Below are positions 15,722-20,490 of a stretch of 22,395 nucleotides of DNA, in pieces. This stretch comes from a virus: positions 1 through 22,395 of the IMG/VR virus record IMGVR_UViG_3300031975_001511; one strand, written 5' to 3'. Position 1 is the stretch's first letter, and every line of letters starts with the position of its first letter. A model generated the notes under the pieces. It made no database searches. It was not told where the DNA came from and saw only the letters and a program-made list of their open reading frames with translations. The position numbers and the translations under genes are program-made.

Positions 15722-15815
15722 TCTTGTTTACTAACCTATAGAATAGATAACAAACGCTTAAATCTACTAAAAGAACAACAGACCAACAAATAAGTATGCT
15801 AGGCAATTGCTGCAT
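15705..15815 (-). CDS. 36-aa single-pass membrane peptide
   Basis: An ATG at 15815 preceded by GGAGGAGGG (7-8 nt upstream) opens a 36-codon frame. It encodes MQQLPSILICW, a run of hydrophobic residues ending near CYLFYRLV, then a basic/polar tail KNENRK. One transmembrane helix is clear. The start lies inside the end of the upstream glycosyltransferase gene, whose stop is at 15799, and the stop lies 14 nt inside the sulfotransferase gene. It could therefore be a real membrane peptide, for instance tethering the sulfotransferase or transferases to the membrane. It could equally be a leader frame that couples translation of the sulfotransferase, which lacks its own ribosome site. Confidence 0.5.
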   Translation of the reverse strand: MQQLPSILICWSVVLLVDLSVCYLFYRLVNKNENRK

Positions 15816-16449
15816 TTATACCCTCCTCCTTGCATATGTTGTAGTAGTCATCAGTAAAAGCCCCTTTCCTACAAGCTTCAAGATACCAAGGTGGTTCTTG
15901 TGCTGCGTAAAATATTCTATGTTGTACAGATTGATTTAATCTTTCTGATCCATTAACTTCAAACTCCCACGGTGTTTCATTTTCTTTAAAACATTTATAC
16001 ATAAAGTTCACATTCCACAAAGACGCTTGCATAGATAGTGTGTATAGACTATACTGTTGTAATCGGAATATATTATTGACAACGTGTGCAGGACTATACA
16101 GTTGACTATCTTCATGTATGCCAAATCTATCTGCTTGCCATTCCTCAAATAAATTATAGTATTTTTGAAATGTGTTGTAATCAATTTTATTTCTAAAAAA
16201 GTAATCATCTTGCAACCATAGTATATTGTCTGCATTTATTAAGTCTAATGCCCTTTTCACTCCATAGGTAAAATCTGGATTACCTACCTTAATAGTTTCT
16301 ATGCCATTAAGCATTGGGTCAGCTTCTTGTGTAATTATATATTTCTTTACGTCAATTTCTCTGTCCCAGTATTTATGAAACAAGTAACTAAACCTATTCC
16401 ATAGATAATGATATTTATCACAAGATCCAATTAATATTGCAAAGTCCAT
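15799..16449 (-). CDS. Putative GT-A glycosyltransferase
   Basis: The 216-aa protein opens with DFAILIGSCDKYHYLWNRF, then IITQEA and GVKRALDLINADNILWLQDDYFF. This is the order of a GT-A fold: first strand with SCD, then a helix, then a metal-binding acidic motif at residues 80-85 (QDDYFF). The C-terminus has SMQASLWNV and PWEFEVNGSERL, like acceptor-side segments of small bacterial and phage transferases. The sugar and acceptor are unknown. It is the first gene of the glycan cassette, overlapping the HTH gene at TAATG, and is followed by the 36-aa membrane frame. The match is by motif order only; family assignment is open. Confidence 0.65.
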   Translation of the reverse strand: MDFAILIGSCDKYHYLWNRFSYLFHKYWDREIDVKKYIITQEADPMLNGIETIKVGNPDFTYGVKRALDLINADNILWLQDDYFFRNKIDYNTFQKYYNLFEEWQADRFGIHEDSQLYSPAHVVNNIFRLQQYSLYTLSMQASLWNVNFMYKCFKENETPWEFEVNGSERLNQSVQHRIFYAAQEPPWYLEACRKGAFTDDYYNICKEEGINAAIA

Positions 16450-17234
16450 TAGTCCACCACAGTGTCTGGGGTTAAGAAAGGTTGGTCAACAGTCCCGTCT
16501 TCATATTGATGTAGGGTAGATAGCCTCTCGCCTTCTTTAATCATTGCCAATCTCATTTTTTCCATCTCTATTCCATATTGTTTCATGAGGTCTGGATCTT
16601 GCATCATAGAAGCAACCCAGCTGGTAAAACTTTGTTTACTATCCTCAAGCCTCTTAATTCGCTGCTCACGGGTTCCTTTCATTTCCTTGAGCATAGAACT
16701 CTTCTTGGCCTGTAACTCCCTGTAATCACGATTTAGGCTCTCCTGCGCTGCCCTGAGTGAAGCGACCTGTCTTTCTAAGTTAATAATGTTATCATGGTCT
16801 TGTTGATCTTTGTCAAGACTTCTTTCTTCTCGTATCAAAGCATCATAACTATTAATCTGTTCAATGTTTTCTTTGTTGCCTTTTAAACATCTATTCATAA
16901 GTATTTCTAATTTAATAACATCTACTACTTGTATTTCTTCTGTGGGAAATACATCATCCTTAAACTGGGAAATAATCTTAGACCAATGATATTTAAATAG
17001 TTGTAATTCATCAAAAGTAAATTGGGCTTCTAGCTCTATCCAATAAGGGCGATCTTCAAGGGAGTACGCTGCTACCTCAACTTTAGATAAGCCAACCTTT
17101 AGTTCGTTCTTAACAAAGTCATTTATAGCATCAAAACTTCTGTCAAGCTTTTTAGCTATATCTTCAACGGTCATACTTTGTATGAGATTTGTAATAGTGC
17201 GTTTTTCTTGCTTAGAGAGTCTACCCGTTTTCAT
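16449..17234 (-). CDS. HTH plus coiled-coil protein, candidate small terminase
   Basis: In this 261-aa protein, residues 5-46 (LSKQEKRTITNLI, then TVEDIAKKLDRSFDAINDF) form a homeodomain-like helix-turn-helix. Residues about 135-205 are a Glu/Lys/Arg-rich coiled coil (LERQVASLRAAQESL). The C-terminal part (TSWVASMMQDPDLMKQYG) is helical. Small terminase subunits often combine an N-terminal HTH with an oligomerising coiled coil, and no other candidate is seen in the window. On that basis it may recognise phage DNA for TerL. Alternatives are a transcription regulator working with the adjacent sigma-like protein. AAGGA lies 8 nt before the ATG. The gene overlaps the sigma-like gene and abuts the first glycosyltransferase. 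Confidence 0.55.
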   Translation of the reverse strand: MKTGRLSKQEKRTITNLIQSMTVEDIAKKLDRSFDAINDFVKNELKVGLSKVEVAAYSLEDRPYWIELEAQFTFDELQLFKYHWSKIISQFKDDVFPTEEIQVVDVIKLEILMNRCLKGNKENIEQINSYDALIREERSLDKDQQDHDNIINLERQVASLRAAQESLNRDYRELQAKKSSMLKEMKGTREQRIKRLEDSKQSFTSWVASMMQDPDLMKQYGIEMEKMRLAMIKEGERLSTLHQYEDGTVDQPFLTPDTVVD

Positions 17235-17712
17235 CTATGATTCCTTTTATAACTTCAATAATATGTTCACGGCGTTTTTTAGATATATATACGTCACTTA
17301 ATATTTTTAAGTAATCAGCCCTATATTCAGAAGGTAAGTGTTCATCTATTAATGATTGTAAAGTATTAAAATCAATTTTACGATCTAAGTTATCATCACA
17401 TTCTTCAGCTATGGAAGATTCAAAGGTAAGTTGTTTGGGGCATAATACATTACGTTTATTTTCATCTTGTCCAACAAAGAAATTATCTCTAACAAAATTT
17501 TTAAGTCTATTAGATAGATTGACAGATAGGAAGTTCTCTAAGGGGCGTTTTTGGTCATAACGATCAAGTGCGTCCATACATATAATAAAAGCCTCCTGTT
17601 TTATGTCATCCACATCATATCCGTGGAAAGCATATTTAGGGGCTATCCTTCCGACAACAAGTTCTATTTTTTCTATGACCTCTTCTCTGGTCATATTCTT
17701 AGGTATATTCAT
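17221..17712 (-). CDS. Phage sigma factor, late-sigma-like (sigma-70 region 2)
   Basis: The ATG at 17712 (AAAGG 5-6 nt upstream) gives 163 aa; a TTG frame from 17727 would extend into the ribosome site. Residues 15-80 look like sigma-70 region 2: AFHGYDVDDIKQEAFIICMDALDRYDQKR, then NFLSVNLSNRLKNFVRDN. This matches the pattern 'DLxQEgxxgLxxAxxrFDxxrxxxFxxYxxxxIrxxixxx'. The C-terminal half (LPSEYRADYLKIL, then KKRREHIIEVI) could be a reduced region 4 or a clamp-binding tail. Length and region-2-only content recall T4 gp55-type late sigma factors. It may direct host RNA polymerase to late promoters, for example the TATAAT-like boxes before structural genes. Homology is by motif, so the assignment is moderate. 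Confidence 0.7.
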   Translation of the reverse strand: MNIPKNMTREEVIEKIELVVGRIAPKYAFHGYDVDDIKQEAFIICMDALDRYDQKRPLENFLSVNLSNRLKNFVRDNFFVGQDENKRNVLCPKQLTFESSIAEECDDNLDRKIDFNTLQSLIDEHLPSEYRADYLKILSDVYISKKRREHIIEVIKGIIDENG

Positions 17713-18241
17713 TAAGCCTTTCCGCAAGTTGCTCGAAAGTTAAAGAACGTATTTCACCATTTACACAGGCTAATATAGAATCATTCTCAAGCTGAACTAC
17801 TTGGGGAAAACCGTTAGAATTAGAATACACAATAGAATGAGGTTCTACAACTAAGTATTCAAATATATTTTGTGGGACATAGTTATTTGCAATGTATGTA
17901 TTATCTACTTCAAAAAATTCAAGTGGGCCATCGTGGAAAATAGGTTTATAATTTTCTTCCCAATAAAAAGGTTCATCTCTAACTAAAATGAAACCATCTT
18001 TATCTTTAACTAAATGACCAATACCTCTTTCTGCTCTCTCTAATCCGTCTCTTTTGCATATAGAAGATAGTTGGTAAAAGAATTTATCTTTAAGAGTTAC
18101 CACATCAATAAAATCTAGGTATTGATCTTTATCACTTACCTTGATCGCATCACCGCCTAATAGTCGCACATTAGAAGTTTGAGGTATAGTCTGAAAGGTC
18201 TCAGTTGCGACTTGGCTTGGTATCTTCAGTTTCCTGTTCAT
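17699..18241 (-). CDS. Conserved-looking protein of unknown function
   Basis: The 180-aa protein is not recognised. It is mixed alpha/beta and soluble: an IKVSDKDQYLDFIDVVTLKD region, many aromatic residues (DEPFYWEENYKPIF), then VVQLENDSILACVNGEIRSLTFEQLAERLNEYT. There is no membrane segment or signal peptide. The start at 18241 has AGGAACT upstream. The gene overlaps the previous small gene by 41 nt and the sigma-like gene by 14 nt, so it may work with the sigma-like protein, for example as a co-activator. That is only positional inference. Confidence 0.65.
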   Translation of the reverse strand: MNRKLKIPSQVATETFQTIPQTSNVRLLGGDAIKVSDKDQYLDFIDVVTLKDKFFYQLSSICKRDGLERAERGIGHLVKDKDGFILVRDEPFYWEENYKPIFHDGPLEFFEVDNTYIANNYVPQNIFEYLVVEPHSIVYSNSNGFPQVVQLENDSILACVNGEIRSLTFEQLAERLNEYT

Positions 18242-18356
18242 CTAATAGTTCCTGTAGTGGGCGATCCTTTTGGGCCAAATCTTTCATGAGCTGTTCACGC
18301 AATCCGGCTGTAGCTCTACAATCTAATTGGCAATCTAATTGTTCTTTATCATTCAT
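18201..18356 (-). CDS. Small first gene of leftward operon, unknown
   Basis: The 51-aa product starts at ATG 18356 (AGGAG 7 nt upstream); upstream codons to 18383 are the promoter and leader. The sequence is hydrophilic and helical (AGLREQLMKDLAQKD, LQELLDEQE) with two Cys (QLDCQLDC). It is not recognised. It is the first gene behind the TATAAT promoter at 18375-18404 and its end overlaps the next gene by 41 nt. That overlap is larger than usual in this operon, so the C-terminus might be partly fortuitous. Confidence 0.6.
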   Translation of the reverse strand: MNDKEQLDCQLDCRATAGLREQLMKDLAQKDRPLQELLDEQETEDTKPSRN

Positions 18357-18374
18357 ATTGTTTCTCCTATCATC

Positions 18375-18404
18375 ATTATACACGCTTTATAACAAAAATA
18401 CCAA
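18375..18404 (-). promoter_or_regulatory. Leftward promoter, TTGGTA-18-TATAAT
   Basis: Read on the minus strand: TTGGTA (18404-18399), an 18-nt spacer, a perfect TATAAT (18380-18375), then ATGATAGGAG and the ATG at 18356. The leader would be only about 12 nt. It is the only housekeeping-type promoter seen that could start the long leftward transcript. The GTGTATAATG context recurs before the prohead protease gene (7068-7075). Confidence 0.7.
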
Positions 18405-18559
18405 CCTGATGCAGCAACAAGGGGCGATGTTGGAGGATTGGGTAATACATATTATTTGGATATTTAAATCGTGAATGAACCACCGCCCCCTTTTTGGGGG
18501 GGGAGCGGCAAAGCAGCTGCGAAGATAAAACCCCCCTATAGAGGTATAGAAGCATGTAT

Positions 18560-18576
18560 TGTCTTATAATGAGACA
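18560..18576. promoter_or_regulatory. TATAAT framed by inverted repeat TGTCT/AGACA
   Basis: TGTCT (18560-18564) and AGACA (18572-18576) flank TATAATG. The 11-bp core TTATAATGAGA recurs exactly at 18676-18686. No clear -35 hexamer stands at the right distance for either copy, so these are either activator-dependent -10 boxes or protein-binding sites. Confidence 0.45.
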
Positions 18577-18620
18577 GAATAGCGCTATAGCTGCAAAATA
18601 TACTGTACAGACTTACACTG

Positions 18621-18666
18621 TGTAGCAAAATGCAATGCAAAATGCTACACTATGTAGCAAAATGCA
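18621..18666. repeat. Three iteron-like sites TGTAGCA-WWW-TGCA
   Basis: Copies are at 18621-18634 (plus), 18636-18649 (minus orientation, TGCAAAATGCTACA) and 18653-18666 (plus). The two plus copies are 32 bp apart, about three DNA turns, and identical over 15 bp. The arrangement direct-inverted-direct is typical of sites for a dimeric initiator or repressor. Confidence 0.65.
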
Positions 18667-18730
18667 AACCGTGTTTTATAATGAGAATACAAAAAAGCCT
18701 ATAAAACAAGTATAAAAAGTTTTTTAGAGT

Positions 18731-18748
18731 TTGGCACGCCGATTGCAT
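18731..18748 (+). promoter_or_regulatory. Sigma-54-type promoter (TGGCACG-N4-TTGCA)
   Basis: TGGCACG at 18732-18738 and TTGCA at 18743-18747 give GG at 18733-18734 and GC at 18745-18746 with exactly 10 nt between, the -24/-12 rule of sigma-54 promoters. Transcription would start near 18758, giving a leader of about 44 nt before the ATG at 18802. The same DNA can also be read as a sigma-70 promoter (TTGGCA, 17 nt, TATAGC), so the polymerase form is unresolved. Confidence 0.5.
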
Positions 18749-18765
18749 ATATATATAGCTATAAG

Positions 18766-18799
18766 AAAGAAAGTTTTTAACCCTTAAAGAAAGTTTTTA
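18766..18799 (+). repeat. 14-bp direct repeat AAAGAAAGTTTTTA in leader
   Basis: Exact copies at 18766-18779 and 18786-18799, 20 bp apart, lie between the promoter and the start codon of the zinc-ribbon gene. They occupy the place of the ribosome site, which is otherwise missing, so they may be operator or mRNA control sites. Confidence 0.6.
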
Positions 18800-18801
18800 T
18801 C

Positions 18802-18981
18802 ATGTCAAACAATTTTGAAATCTATTACGTTACCGATTGCTGTGGATCATACGTTCACTCGGATGCTCAGATCTGCCCTGATTGCCTTGAGCATTGCGAA
18901 GTTATTGAGGAGCGTGTCGATTTTGACGATTCAGAATCGGTACACTTTCAGGCATCGCTTGATTTTTACGGGGCAGGCTAA
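18802..18981 (+). CDS. Small zinc-ribbon-like protein
   Basis: The 59-aa protein (MSNNFEIYYVTDCCG onward) has Cys13-Cys14, then CPDC (Cys25, Cys28) and Cys32. This could hold a single zinc ion in a ribbon or knuckle, followed by an acidic C-terminal half. Proteins of this kind are frequent among phage early products and often bind RNA polymerase or nucleic acid, but the exact role cannot be told. It is the first gene of the rightward cluster, directly behind the sigma-54-like promoter and the duplicated 14-bp leader element. There is no Shine-Dalgarno sequence, in contrast to nearly all other plus-strand genes here. Confidence 0.7.
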   Translation: MSNNFEIYYVTDCCGSYVHSDAQICPDCLEHCEVIEERVDFDDSESVHFQASLDFYGAG

Positions 18982-18998
18982 TGCTGCTCTTTCAATCT

Positions 18999-19010
18999 GT
19001 CGATATATAT
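18999..19010 (+). promoter_or_regulatory. TCGATATA box before HNH gene
   Basis: GTCGATATATAT lies 38 nt before the HNH start. The same GTCGATATA string stands before the genes at 19699 and 20661, and a variant (ACGATATAC) before 22084. No good -35 is seen here; it is probably a shared operator or promoter element. Confidence 0.45.
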
Positions 19011-19047
19011 ATTAGACTCAGGTATTCACTCACTAGGAAACAATACA

Positions 19048-19491
19048 ATGCGACGCAAAAAAGCACTTTCCTCAAAATTCCGTCAAATGGTAATTACCCG
19101 CGACAATGGCAGATGCCGTGCTTGTGGTATCGGTGACGTTGATAGTCTCGAATGCGATCATATCGTGCCAGAGTCGCAAGGCGGGCAAGATACACTAGGA
19201 AACATGCAAATCCTGTGCCATACGTGCAACAATCGCAAGGGTAAAACGAACATCGGAGAATTGCCAGTACGCCCCCCTGTGGAGGGGTTCGGTGATTACA
19301 GTGAGGTTATGCAAGCTAGGCAAGATTTCCTGATTATGGTAAATGACGCAAGGCAGGCAGAGATCGACGATCTGGCAAAACAGGTAAAACAGTGGAGACA
19401 GGCAGGCACGAAGGGTTGGGTAATTCGCAACCGACTAGGCAAGATAACCACAGCAGGCAAAGCAGAGAAGATACTGAAGATGAGCAACTAG
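19048..19491 (+). CDS. HNH endonuclease, free-standing
   Basis: The 147-aa protein has a full HNH motif: C23xxC26 (CRACG), LECDHIVPESQGG with Asp37-His38, LGNMQILCHTCNNRKG with Asn52, Cys57 and Cys60. A basic helical C-terminus follows (VKQWRQAGTKGW, KITTAGKAEKIL) that may bind DNA. AGGAAACAATACA precedes the ATG. It differs from the small HNH at 12.2-12.5 kb in size and in having the extra C-terminal region, so the two are not recent copies. It may be a homing endonuclease or a host-DNA nuclease. A GC-rich double hairpin follows the stop. Inside the gene, at about 19272, is a CCCCTGTGGAGGGG stem, one of several C/G hairpins in this arm. Confidence 0.85.
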   Translation: MRRKKALSSKFRQMVITRDNGRCRACGIGDVDSLECDHIVPESQGGQDTLGNMQILCHTCNNRKGKTNIGELPVRPPVEGFGDYSEVMQARQDFLIMVNDARQAEIDDLAKQVKQWRQAGTKGWVIRNRLGKITTAGKAEKILKMSN

Positions 19492-19504
19492 GGCAAGCGG
19501 GGTG

Positions 19505-19575
19505 TCCTACGCGATCCCCTCCCATACAGGTAGTATAGGGGGTCTGCGTAGGATGGGGTGTGTATCACCCCATCC
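19505..19575 (+). ncRNA. Tandem GC-rich hairpins after HNH gene
   Basis: Stem 1: 19505-19520 pairs with 19537-19553 (TCCTACGC/GCGTAGGA plus GATCCCCT/AGGGGGTC with one bulge). Stem 2: GGATGGGGTG (19551-19560) pairs perfectly with CACCCCATCC (19566-19575). The two share GGA (19551-19553), so they cannot both be complete. No T run follows, so this is not a standard terminator; it may stabilise or process mRNA, or form an RNA switch. Labelled ncRNA only as a structured-RNA candidate. Confidence 0.5.
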
Positions 19576-19578
19576 GGC

Positions 19579-19630
19579 AGGATCATAGGTAAATAGTCAG
19601 TCAGCAGCGGTCAGCGGTCAGCGGTCAGCG
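19579..19630 (+). repeat. 27-bp intergenic repeat copy 1 plus GCGGTCA tandem
   Basis: AGGATCATA through GTCAGTCAGC (19579-19605) recurs at 21949-21975 with one mismatch (G/A). Behind it are three tandem GCGGTCA units (19607-19627) plus GCG. Both copies sit between a GC-rich hairpin and a TTGACA promoter. Confidence 0.75.
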
Positions 19631-19641
19631 AAAAAATATAC

Positions 19642-19680
19642 TTGACAGATTAAAGTTTAGATTGTAGAATGTCGATATAC
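19642..19680 (+). promoter_or_regulatory. Early promoter TTGACA-17-TAGAAT with TCGATATA box
   Basis: TTGACA (19642-19647), a 17-nt spacer, TAGAAT (19665-19670), then GTCGATATAC (19671-19680) over the likely start site. Strong by hexamer match. It would drive the operon of six small genes at 19699-20539. Confidence 0.8.
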
Positions 19681-19698
19681 TTAATAAGGAGGAAAGTT

Positions 19699-19791
19699 AT
19701 GAGAGAATCAGACCAAGAATTGCTATTGATTGTTGTTGTGTTGTGTGTTATAGTTGTATCAGTGTTCAGCAGTTACACCCCGTGCATTTAA
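19699..19791 (+). CDS. 30-aa single-pass membrane peptide
   Basis: AAGGAGG lies 5-6 nt before the ATG. The product is MRESDQELL followed by about 17 hydrophobic residues (IVVVLCVIVVSVF) and a short polar end (SSYTPCI). It is one transmembrane helix with a charged N-terminus, the first gene behind a strong TTGACA promoter. The stop codon is part of the next gene's AAGGAG site. Possible roles are a membrane-acting early toxin or superinfection factor, but nothing in the sequence decides this. The ribosome site and tight packing make it likely to be real. Confidence 0.6.
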   Translation: MRESDQELLLIVVVLCVIVVSVFSSYTPCI

Positions 19792-19801
19792 GGAGAATAG
19801 A

Positions 19802-19936
19802 ATGTACAATTTTGAATACTTTGCAGAGTTGGAATCATACGAAGCACGATCAGAATATGAGGAGTGGTTGGACGAGCAAGAAGATGAAATGGTAAGATTG
19901 CACGAACAGGAAATGTCGCCGGAGGTAGTAGAATGA
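19802..19936 (+). CDS. Small acidic protein, unknown
   Basis: The 44-aa product starts at the second in-frame ATG (19802), which has AAGGAG 8 nt upstream; the longer frame from 19754 overlaps the membrane peptide and lacks a ribosome site. Sequence MYNFEYFAELESYEARSEY, then EEWLDEQEDEM, is dominated by Glu and aromatic residues and is probably one or two helices. Not recognised. It ends in an ATGA-type overlap with the next gene. Confidence 0.65.
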   Translation: MYNFEYFAELESYEARSEYEEWLDEQEDEMVRLHEQEMSPEVVE

Positions 19937-20091
19937 ACGAATACAACGAACGATCTTTATATGATGTGCTTGACAAGTTCACCACAGATAAGTTACAATG
20001 CTATTTGTTGGCCTGTCAAGAATACAAGTATGATGACGAGGTACGTGTAGCCGCCAACATTTTACGAGTACGATTTATCAACGGAGAATAA
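19933..20091 (+). CDS. Small protein, unknown
   Basis: The 52-aa product (MNEYNERSLYDVLDKFTTDK, ending RVRFINGE) is soluble and helical. The ATG overlaps the previous stop (GAATGA), with GGAGGTAG about 8 nt upstream. It looks like a small helical domain (LQCYLLACQEYKYDDEVRVAANIL), but no family is recognised. Part of the six-gene operon behind the 19642 promoter. Confidence 0.65.
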   Translation: MNEYNERSLYDVLDKFTTDKLQCYLLACQEYKYDDEVRVAANILRVRFINGE

Positions 20092-20093
20092 TC

Positions 20094-20300
20094 ATGAGCA
20101 TTTTTGACAGTCCAGAATTTGACAGCATCCTAGCAGGTATCGTTTATGACAGTCGGGTACAGTCGCCTGATTGTGACGTTATCGAATCTATCGAAGTAGA
20201 CGAGTGGGAAGATGACGGACAGCCAACCCACTACGAAGAATGTCAAGACTTATACGGCGGCGATGATTACGATGATCAATGGATTATAGAGGAGTTCTAA
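20094..20300 (+). CDS. Highly acidic small protein, DNA-mimic candidate
   Basis: The 68-aa protein has 13 Asp and 9 Glu against a single Arg and no Lys, about one third acidic. The acidic residues are spaced through the whole chain (EVDEWEDDGQ, then GGDDYDDQW) and mixed with aromatics. Such composition is known from phage DNA-mimic inhibitors (Ocr- or Ugi-like), which bind host DNA-binding enzymes. Here that is only a suggestion from composition. ACGGAGAATAATC before the ATG is a good ribosome site. It is the fourth gene of its operon and overlaps none of its neighbours. Confidence 0.7.
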   Translation: MSIFDSPEFDSILAGIVYDSRVQSPDCDVIESIEVDEWEDDGQPTHYEECQDLYGGDDYDDQWIIEEF

Positions 20301-20301
20301 T

Positions 20302-20490
20302 ATGGGATTAATTGAATTAGATTTTCAGTCTATCGTTATAGGATATATGATAGGCGTGGCGTTGATGTGGTCAATTTGTGAAACGTTCTATGGAGAGAAC
20401 AATGAACAGAGAACAGAAACGGATTCTAAAAATACTCGGCCTCGCTATGATCGCAGGTATCATATGCTGTACGGTGATCCACCTGAATGA
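20302..20490 (+). CDS. Small membrane protein, unknown
   Basis: In this 62-aa protein, residues about 8-27 (FQSIVIGYMIGVALMWSICE) form one transmembrane helix. The C-terminal half is polar and basic (ENNEQRTETDSKNTRPRYDRR). GAGGAG lies 8 nt before the ATG. Its 3' half overlaps another frame with its own ribosome site (20402-20539). Both are membrane proteins, so this may be a true overlapping pair. No function is recognised. Confidence 0.6.
   Translation: MGLIELDFQSIVIGYMIGVALMWSICETFYGENNEQRTETDSKNTRPRYDRRYHMLYGDPPE

Larger units (their letters stand above)
18405..18731. other. Gene-free divergent control / origin-like region
   Basis: No credible gene was found between the leftward promoter and the sigma-54-like site. 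The interval contains a CCCCC-TTTTT-GGGGG hairpin with a run of eight G (18486-18503), a C6 run at 18530, a palindromic TATAAT box, three iteron-like sites and A/T-rich DNA toward the right end. It separates the leftward late cluster from the rightward small-gene cluster and so is the natural place for regulator binding, and perhaps for a replication origin. Confidence 0.6.

Noticed and set aside
18409-18474. 21-codon plus frame MQQQGAMLEDW onward
   Set aside because: No ribosome site and no promoter; too short to support.
19296-19525. Minus-strand frames opposite the HNH gene
   Set aside because: Shadows of the HNH coding strand; no ribosome site.
19607-19630. GCGGTCA tandem as a CRISPR or minisatellite
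   Set aside because: Units are 7 bp without spacers; only a short tandem repeat.
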